NCBI RefSeq assembly: GCF_023074175.1
Contig: NZ_JADPKS010000149.1
Span: 62,001 to 126,000, forward strand
Length of the DNA stretch: 64,000 bases
Source: Bradyrhizobium sp. 139
Lineage (GTDB): Bacteria; Pseudomonadota; Alphaproteobacteria; Rhizobiales; Xanthobacteraceae
Direction: 5' to 3'
Positions 58,402 to 64,000 of the stretch are shown piece by piece (positions within the stretch are counted from its first letter, which is position 1; each line of letters begins with the position of its first letter). Position numbers and translations under genes: made by a program. Under the pieces are notes generated by a model. It saw only the letters and a list, made by a program, of their open reading frames with translations, had not been told where the DNA came from and did no database searches.

Positions 58402-60129
58402 TCAGAGCGATAGGCCGCGCTTGCGCCCGAAGTCCCAGTCGACGCTGCCTGGACCGGCGATGCCGCTGACCTGTTTTCCCAACTCCCGCTCGAGCGAAGG
58501 CGACCAAGGCACAAGCTGAAAGCCGAGGCCGTTCTCGATCATCGCGAAGCGCCCCGAGGCCAGTGACAGGCGTCGACGATAAACCCCCGAAATCTGCTCA
58601 CCTACATCAGATGACAAGTGCGGAAGCCCCGTTTCCACCATGAGACGTCGTGTGACGACCTCGAGTTCGCGATCGCGGAGGGTTTCGATCAGGTTGCGGC
58701 TTAGCCGGACCTTGTTGCCATCGCGCTGGGCGAGCCCTTGGTCGGCCAAAACATCGATGCGCCGTTCAAGTGCTGCACGAACCTCCGCGCCAAACGCATT
58801 GCGCGAGAGCTCGGCAGGATCTCGCGCAACGAGCTGCCGGTCTAGCCACGTTGCACCATCCGCCGCGACCTGCTGGTCCAGAACGAGCTCCGAGCGAACC
58901 GCGAGCGCAATCCGTGTTCGACCACGGGCGTCCGCAAACCGGCGCAGTTCCACAATCCCACCGATCGGCCCATCGCCGGCCGCCTCGACGTCAGGAAGCT
59001 TCACGTGATGCACGCGCCCGTCAATGCCGTCGACAATGGCAAAGGCTGTGCCCTTCAGCTCGTCATCAAGCCCCCGCGCGATGAGACGGCCAACGATCGG
59101 TTCGCCATGAGTTTCGCCCTCGAGTGCCCAGGATGCGGGGGTGCGGCTGGCGCCGTCCTGCGTGAGGGTCTTGTGCAGCCGCTTGATGATGTCACCGCGC
59201 TCGCCAAGCGCGCGCAACCTGGCCTCCGCATCGGCGGCCAGAACCCAGACCCCGGGGCCGCCAGGTTCCGCCAAGCCGAGCCGCTCGAGCGTCCGCATCC
59301 GCCCGATCCGAATTGCCCGCAATGGATCGCGCCCGGCCTCCCGCTCGAACCTCAAATCGATAACGCCGTCCGCCGTCCCCGCTTCCCAGGCAAGCGTCCG
59401 ATCGAGCCTGGTCCAGCGTTCGGCTGTCGTGTCCGCCTCAAGGCTCTGGCGGATCTCAAGCTCCGAACGAGGGCCAAGTTCGCGCGTGACAAGGTCGCTG
59501 GCGCGGGCGCGTAAGCCCATAGCGATATAATCGCGGCTGATGACGAGGTCGGCACCGTCATCGGTACGGCCCCGCACGAGGATGTGAATGTGCGGATGCT
59601 CGGTATTCCAATGGACGACCGCGACCCAGTCAAGCCGTGTGCCAAGGTCGCGCGAGGCTTGGTCCATCAGCTCCCGGGTGAAGCTACGCAGGCTGGCAAG
59701 TTCACCAGCATCATCAGGCGAGACAATGAACCTAAAATGATGGCGGTCACCCTCGCAACGCGTGACGAAGGCGCGACCGTCCGCATCATCCCCCGCAGCG
59801 TCGAATAGTTTGCCCGGAGCGCCGCCGCGTGTGACTCCGTCGCGCTGCAGGTAACCGATATGGTTGCGCAACGCGCCCGGCGAACGCATCCGCCGCACCA
59901 CCCGCGCCTTGACCATAGCGCCGCGGCCGCGGGCATTGAGGAGCCGTGCCGCGGCGATGCTCGCGGCGCGGCCGCGTCCAAACTTACGGCCGTGGCCATC
60001 CTTGCCTCGCGAGAGGCCGCCGGCCTTCTGAGCGGCTGTGAGTACCTGCGCCAGAAATGGCTTTGTCCGGGGCGCGCGCGTGGAACGGATACGGCCGGGA
60101 CGGATCCGAAGATCATCGTCGCGCGTCAT
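58402..60129 (-). CDS. rlxS: conjugative relaxase (VirD2-like, DUF3363/RlxS type)
   Basis: 575 residues. MTRDDDLRIRPGRIRSTRAP and the basic, Gly-Arg-rich leader open the family. The HUH site WVAVVHWNTEHPHIHILVRG gives His173, His178, His180 and His182; CEGDRHHFRFIVSPDDAGEL is the preceding conserved block. It nicks oriT and stays bound to the strand. Relaxases of this branch are found with TraF and a lytic transglycosylase in Mesorhizobium symbiosis elements. Somewhat shorter than the 600-660 residues I would expect, without visible frameshift. Confidence 0.88.
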   Translation of the reverse strand: MTRDDDLRIRPGRIRSTRAPRTKPFLAQVLTAAQKAGGLSRGKDGHGRKFGRGRAASIAAARLLNARGRGAMVKARVVRRMRSPGALRNHIGYLQRDGVTRGGAPGKLFDAAGDDADGRAFVTRCEGDRHHFRFIVSPDDAGELASLRSFTRELMDQASRDLGTRLDWVAVVHWNTEHPHIHILVRGRTDDGADLVISRDYIAMGLRARASDLVTRELGPRSELEIRQSLEADTTAERWTRLDRTLAWEAGTADGVIDLRFEREAGRDPLRAIRIGRMRTLERLGLAEPGGPGVWVLAADAEARLRALGERGDIIKRLHKTLTQDGASRTPASWALEGETHGEPIVGRLIARGLDDELKGTAFAIVDGIDGRVHHVKLPDVEAAGDGPIGGIVELRRFADARGRTRIALAVRSELVLDQQVAADGATWLDRQLVARDPAELSRNAFGAEVRAALERRIDVLADQGLAQRDGNKVRLSRNLIETLRDRELEVVTRRLMVETGLPHLSSDVGEQISGVYRRRLSLASGRFAMIENGLGFQLVPWSPSLERELGKQVSGIAGPGSVDWDFGRKRGLSL

Positions 60130-60256
60130 TCCGGCCGCCGCAAGGCATCGAAAAGCGTGTAAGAACAGCGCCTTGGGGAAAGCTGAACTTTGCTCCGAGT
60201 CGCCGCAATGTTTAGTCGATCATTGAAATCGGTACACTTTCTCGCACGACCGACCG

Positions 60257-60275
60257 GCCGCACCTTGCGGCTTTT
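60257..60275. other. hairpin in the relaxase upstream region, possible oriT or terminator
   Basis: GCCGC-ACCTT-GCGGC followed by TTTT on the plus strand, in the 240-base gap just upstream of the relaxase gene. oriT hairpins often lie there; a weak terminator for a plus transcript is the alternative. Confidence 0.25.
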
Positions 60276-60369
60276 ATCCTGCCGTCGGCGGTCGGCTCCC
60301 CCTGCTTCCTCCCGACCATTATCAAACATGCGAGAACCTTCGAGGCCATGCGACCAAATCCGATTGCTA

Positions 60370-61263
60370 TCATGGAGACTGCACCTTGATTGATCGATGC
60401 CAAAACAGCCCCGTCGCGCGAGGTACAAGTGCACGGGCAACAGCTTTAGGCGCTGCCTTTGACGAATTCATTGTGCGCACTCCTGATGCAAAATTGTCGG
60501 CAGCGGACGAGCTGCCAGATCGCTCAACAAAAACTGGAGCTTGCTGCCACAGGACGACGTTTCTGGCGGCCGAACCACGGCTGTTGCGTTGCTCAACTCC
60601 GATCAATGCTGCTAGTCTGGCTACATAGGTTTGCGTTTCTTCTGGAAGCGATCGACCTGTCGCCAAATGCTCGTCATACCGCTTCGGTCCCGCATTGTAG
60701 GCTGCTAGAAACCCTCCCCATCCGAACCGGTCGAGCATCTCGCGGATGTACGCTGCCCCAGCTATAATATTGTCGCGCGGATCAAACGGATCGATACCGA
60801 GATCGTGACGAGCGCTCAGTTCGACCCAGGTCGCGGGCATGATTTGCATCAGCCCGAGCGCTCCTCGAGGCGATATGGCGTGCGCATTACCGCCACTTTC
60901 GACCTGCATCACGGCATCGATCCAACGCTCCGGGATCGCGAACCGGTGGGAGGCTTCGGTCACGAACGCGGCGTATGCAACGCTGCGAAGCAGGGTTATG
61001 GAGTGCGCAGTTGGTGCCCGCGATGCGACCTCCGCGCTGGCGCTCGAGGGCGGTCCGAACGTCAGCAGAATTCCCAAAAAGCAAGCACTGGCCCCACATC
61101 GCCTTATGCGGACTGCCGCCAAGTATAAAGTTTCTCCCAGCCGGCCTTGAAGCCGCCTGATCCTGGGGCTATGCGCGCCGATTCTCAGGAAGCTGGCCGA
61201 GACGGAGGAACGATGTTGCCGGCCGCATGGAGAAATGACAGGCCAACAGGGGAGAGCCGGCAT
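60370..61263 (-). CDS. lytic transglycosylase of the transfer operon (SLT domain)
   Basis: 297 residues. A hydrophobic signal segment (ACFLGILLTFGPPSSAS, about 60-76) precedes the SLT domain: ERWIDAVMQVESGGNAHAIS with the catalytic Glu, PRGALGLMQIMPATW, then DPRDNIIAGAAYIREMLDRF and FLAAYNAGP. VirB1-like enzymes open the peptidoglycan for the type IV channel. The ATG at 61263 starts three bases after the traF stop, with GAGAAG upstream. C-terminal 60 residues are variable. Confidence 0.88.
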   Translation of the reverse strand: MPALPCWPVISPCGRQHRSSVSASFLRIGAHSPRIRRLQGRLGETLYLAAVRIRRCGASACFLGILLTFGPPSSASAEVASRAPTAHSITLLRSVAYAAFVTEASHRFAIPERWIDAVMQVESGGNAHAISPRGALGLMQIMPATWVELSARHDLGIDPFDPRDNIIAGAAYIREMLDRFGWGGFLAAYNAGPKRYDEHLATGRSLPEETQTYVARLAALIGVEQRNSRGSAARNVVLWQQAPVFVERSGSSSAADNFASGVRTMNSSKAAPKAVARALVPRATGLFWHRSIKVQSP

Positions 61264-61265
61264 TG

Positions 61266-61772
61266 TCACTTCTCTCTGGTCCACACCGGGAGCGCTCGCC
61301 CAATGACGGCCGATCTCGGCAGGGGTCCGAAATATCGGCCGTCTAGCGAGTCCGCCGACTGCCAGTTCATGAGAAACACTTCCCCCTCAGCAATGACCCG
61401 GCAACCCTGCCAGACCGGCAACGGCCGGCCGCGACGATCGCGCTCGCTTGCCTCACCCATGTGTATGCTGTCGACGATGATTGCGAGGCCCGTTCTGCAG
61501 ACGGTTTGGCCGGGCAGCGCCAGCACACGCTTGAGCATTGGAAGGCCGCTTGGCAAATAGCCGTTGAGATCGAGAAAAGTCGCGAGCGGGTCTGGCGTTC
61601 GAACCGCCACGAGCTCAGTGACGTACAATGGTCCGGCCTCTTGCAAGCGATAGACCCCGATCGGCACGCTGTCCGAGGCATTCCAGATGTACAATGGTGA
61701 GGTGTTGTTGACTGGCCAGAGCGCGAGCATTGTGGCCCCACACATCGCAAGAATGTTCCCCAACCGTCCCAT
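61266..61772 (-). CDS. traF: conjugal transfer signal peptidase TraF (S26 family)
   Basis: 168 residues from ATG at 61772, which overlaps the previous stop by one base (TGATG). Membrane anchor LGNILAMCGATMLALWPVNN, then SDSVPIGVYRL with the catalytic Ser, PMLKRVLALPGQTVC with the general-base Lys, and DSLDGRYFGPLPRSAVIGRA LPVW. TraF processes the TrbC pilin. Codons farther upstream overlap DUF2840 and are not family-like. Confidence 0.9.
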   Translation of the reverse strand: MGRLGNILAMCGATMLALWPVNNTSPLYIWNASDSVPIGVYRLQEAGPLYVTELVAVRTPDPLATFLDLNGYLPSGLPMLKRVLALPGQTVCRTGLAIIVDSIHMGEASERDRRGRPLPVWQGCRVIAEGEVFLMNWQSADSLDGRYFGPLPRSAVIGRALPVWTREK

Positions 61773-62236
61773 CAGAGTGCCATCCTGCGCCGATGGAGCC
61801 ACGCCTGGTGGCGTGCACGGGTATAAGCTCGTGGCTTTTCGTTGACAGAAAGACGGTTGTGGGCGTGATGCCAATACTCGGGGGCTGCATCGGCAGGATC
61901 GATGCCCAGTGACTCTACGGAGTCGATCAACTGGAGAACGCGTTCGACCTTTGGCCAACCAGCTAATCGCAGCAGGCTTTCGCCGCCGGGGCTGACCCAA
62001 GGCACGGTTGAGTATCGCTGGCCTGGCGCGACGGCGCGTAAAATGTCGATCCGAGACAGGATAGTTCCGAAGTCGTTGGACGTCCAGCGCACGAACGCGA
62101 AGATGCTGCCAGGCAAAAACGAGAGAATGCGCCGGTGATGATCAACGATCTTCTCTGATGCAGGTTTACCGAACCGGATTCGATTTTCGATGCGCTTCTC
62201 GAGCCACAAGAGCTCAACAGTTGTGAGGTCGCTCAC
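61772..62236 (-). CDS. DUF2840-family protein
   Basis: 154 residues from GTG at 62236. TTVELLWLEKRIENRIRFGK, FAFVRWTSNDFGTILSRIDI LRA and QRYSTVPWVSPGGESLLRLA, with VERVLQLIDSVESLGIDPAD, form the conserved DUF2840 profile. It is regularly encoded between parA and traF in this type of element; its job is unknown. Translation is coupled to traF. Confidence 0.85.
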   Translation of the reverse strand: MSDLTTVELLWLEKRIENRIRFGKPASEKIVDHHRRILSFLPGSIFAFVRWTSNDFGTILSRIDILRAVAPGQRYSTVPWVSPGGESLLRLAGWPKVERVLQLIDSVESLGIDPADAAPEYWHHAHNRLSVNEKPRAYTRARHQAWLHRRRMAL

Positions 62237-62562
62237 CTGACTGCTCCATATTGTTGAGAGGGATTTTGGACGTGCCGAGAATGGCTATCACCGGCGCATC
62301 GTGCGAGAAGCCTTTGCGTCGGCAGGACGGCTGTAATGACGCTTCGATGGATCGTGGTCGCCGAAGGCTTGCAGCAATCCTGCTGCAAAGGACCACATCG
62401 GCGAGGCTCCAATTCGTTAGAAGGAATCGAAAGCACCTGCAGGTTTTCCGAGGTAGTGACTTGTGTCCCCTCGCCGGCCGGATCGCGGACATGTTGCTTC
62501 GCGACAATCCGGGAACGGAACGGGCGGCGCGTTCCGGCGGCGAATGGTAGAGACGAACGACG
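62237..62562. other. gap where parA would be expected
   Basis: About 325 bases. Related elements carry a ParA-type ATPase gene directly upstream of DUF2840. I see no P-loop or other ParA motif in any minus frame. Confidence 0.45.
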
Positions 62563-63218
62563 GAATTTCATGCAGGGCTCGACGTGTCGCTGCAGGCAAC
62601 GAATGTTTGCGTGGTGGACGGCGACAATAACGTCGTCCAGGAAGGACACTCGAGACCGATCCGGACGCGATCGAACTGTTCCTGGCGAAATAGGGAATCC
62701 ACCTCAAGCGCGTCGGCCTGGAAGCGTTCTCGTACAGCGCCTGGCTGTTCACGGCGCTTTCCGAAAAGGGCCGTGCCGTGATCTGCCTCGAGAGCCGGCA
62801 CGCCAAGGCGGCGCTGAACGCGATGCTGAACAAGACCCACCGTAACGCCAAATGCATTGCGCAGATGATGCGGACCGGTTGGTTCCGTACGGTTCATGTC
62901 AAGTCGGAGAGCGCACAGCCGCTGCGCGCGCCGCTGGTCGGGCGCAAGGCGATGCGCGGCAAGATGCTGGGCATGGAGAACATGATCCGCGACCTGTTGC
63001 GCTCGTTCGGCCTCAAGGTCGGCGAGATCTCGGTCGGCCGTTTTGACGCGCGGGTGCGCGAGATCATGGCCGGAAAGAGAGAATCGGAAGCGATCGTCGC
63101 CCCGCTGTTCGACGCGCGCAACGCCATGCGGCTGCAGCTGACAAAACTGCACCGCCTGCCGCTGGTGGCTGCGCGCAGCGACAGCGCGGTGCGACGGATG
63201 ATGACGGTCGGGCATAGG
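62563..63218 (+). mobile_element. IS110-family transposase remnant (N-terminal DEDD domain)
   Basis: AGLDVSLQATNVCVVDGDNN opens the DEDD nuclease domain with its first Asp. A shift near 62645 and a stop at an expected Glu follow, then KRVGLEAFSYSAWLFTALSE, CLESRHAKAALNAMLNKTHR NAKCIAQMMRTGWF and ENMIRDLLRSFGLKVG. The trace ends at RRMMTVG, before the C-terminal helix-hairpin-helix part. It directly abuts the stop codon of the AlpA-like gene on the other strand. Confidence 0.85.
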
Positions 63219-63497
63219 TCAGCGCCGCTCCTTGCCCGCATACGGAATCGGCGTGTGCCGTTTCGCAGGCAGGACTGTGCCTGCGCCAGGATCGCTGGTG
63301 GACGTTTTGGCGCCGCGGTCAACCCACGCCGTCAGGTCTTCGAGCGCATACACAACGCGGCCGCCCAGCTTCCGATACGTCGGGCCCGTGCCATAGGTGC
63401 GGTGCTTTTCGAGGGTGCGACCGGACAGTCCGAGAAAGCGCGCCGCCTCGGGCGTGCGCAGGTATCGCGGCGGCAAGCCGGCGTTCGGATCGGGCAT
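63219..63497 (-). CDS. AlpA-like/MerR-type helix-turn-helix regulator (excisionase-like)
   Basis: 92 residues. YLRTPEAARFLGLSGRTLEK HRTYGTGPTYRKLGGRVVYA LEDLTAWVD is the HTH_17 fold: recognition helix and wing. Small proteins like this act as transcription factors or recombination-directionality factors of integrative elements. In comparable modules it lies between DUF2285 and repA genes. Apparently complete. Confidence 0.85.
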   Translation of the reverse strand: MPDPNAGLPPRYLRTPEAARFLGLSGRTLEKHRTYGTGPTYRKLGGRVVYALEDLTAWVDRGAKTSTSDPGAGTVLPAKRHTPIPYAGKERR

Positions 63498-63621
63498 TTG
63501 CGAGGCTCCGTGGTCGTCTGGAGCGCGACCGGGTTCGGTCGCGCGTCGACGGTCACCATGACGGAGTAGGAGTGCTCAGGGGGATGCCGAAGATGGACCG
63601 ATGGTTTTCGGCACCCCTGCT

Positions 63622-63925
63622 CTACTTCCTGCGAGATGAGGGATGCAGCAATGCGCGATAGCCGCCGCGCATCAGCGCCAAGCCGGCTTGCACCAGGCGG
63701 ATGGTCCGGCTGCGCAGCTCATGGGTTTTTCAGGCGCGTTCAGGGATGCGTTTTCGGCCGAACAGCACTTCGGCGATGACGCGATAAGAAGCGCCATCCA
63801 AGTGCCCATCGAGCGCGCACAGCGCCAAGGCCAATCGTTCGCGTCGCTGCGCCGAAAGCTGACAAAAGGGGGTCCTGGGGCGCGGCCGGTGATATCGCGC
63901 CACAACCGACGTGAAGCGTGCACGC
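63622..63925 (-). pseudogene. DUF2285-family regulator, 5' truncated, frameshift and nonsense codon
   Basis: HASRRLWRDITGRAPGPPF is in one frame; after a shift near 63860 comes RRERLALALCALDGHLDGAS YRVIAEVLFGRKRIPERA, then TGA at 63732-63730 where relatives have Trp, and in the same frame KTHELRSRTIRLVQAGLALM RGGYRALL to a stop at 63622. This matches the DUF2285 domain C-terminus. The TGG to TGA change is a simple nonsense mutation. The N-terminal part is missing beyond 63925. DUF2285 proteins regulate excision and transfer genes in rhizobial elements. Confidence 0.75.
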
Positions 63926-64000
63926 GGATCTCCGAGGTGTCCGGCTTTACTCAACAATACATCAGCGATTTAGAGCGTGGCCGGCGCAATCCCACGGTAG
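63901..64000 (+). CDS. XRE-family helix-turn-helix regulator, partial at window edge
   Basis: On the plus strand RISEVSGFTQQYISDLERGR RNPTV is the helix-turn-helix core of small XRE regulators. The codons before about 63925 are antisense to the DUF2285 remnant, so the first helix appears to be replaced and the gene is likely broken at its 5' end. The remainder lies beyond the window. Confidence 0.6.

Overview
The window reads as an accessory region of a Bradyrhizobium-type genome, most likely part of a symbiosis island. Supporting signals are a nif fragment (nifB remnant, nifZ) behind a perfect sigma54 -24/-12 promoter, a TtsI-type tts box, dctA, an alphaproteobacterial RpoH promoter plus CIRCE before groESL, and a Tra/Trb conjugation module of the kind carried by rhizobial integrative elements. 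Many genes are frameshifted or truncated and lie between long stretches without genes, as expected of a region shaped by repeated insertion and decay.

Left third (1-21 kb): the start of a phnW-like aminotransferase, two opposed IS66 remnants, an intact groES-groEL operon, then broken genes (a small conserved protein, an S9A oligopeptidase, virK), an intact beta-carbonic anhydrase, a candidate small RNA, and an intact acyl-CoA carboxylase operon (biotin carboxylase, biotin carrier, carboxyltransferase) followed by a trpD fragment and an acyl-CoA ligase. After these come a frameshifted Lrp regulator, a DapA-family pseudogene and a decayed gene behind a tts box.

Middle (22-34.6 kb): a nif operon remnant in which nifB has lost its centre but nifZ, a second NifZ-like gene, a DUF3024 gene and a DUF6129-like gene are intact and tightly packed. 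Then an IS5 remnant, two small conserved genes, a second candidate small RNA, a gabD pseudogene fused to an MFS fragment, intact alanine dehydrogenase, and decayed luxR, luxI and lysR genes.

Right half (34.5-64 kb): the mating apparatus, all on the minus strand. In transcription order it runs from an AlpA-like regulator, DUF2840, traF, a lytic transglycosylase, a relaxase, traG and copG to trbB-C-D-E-J-K-L-F-G-I and a DUF2274 gene. A 10.6-kb block with a nitrilase, thioredoxin-like, MFS and DctA genes sits between copG and trbB. The structural genes look intact, whereas the recognisable regulators (LuxR, LuxI, LysR, XRE, DUF2285) are broken and repA/parA were not found, with an IS110 remnant in their usual place. 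My reading is a conjugative element whose machinery survives but whose control circuit has decayed.
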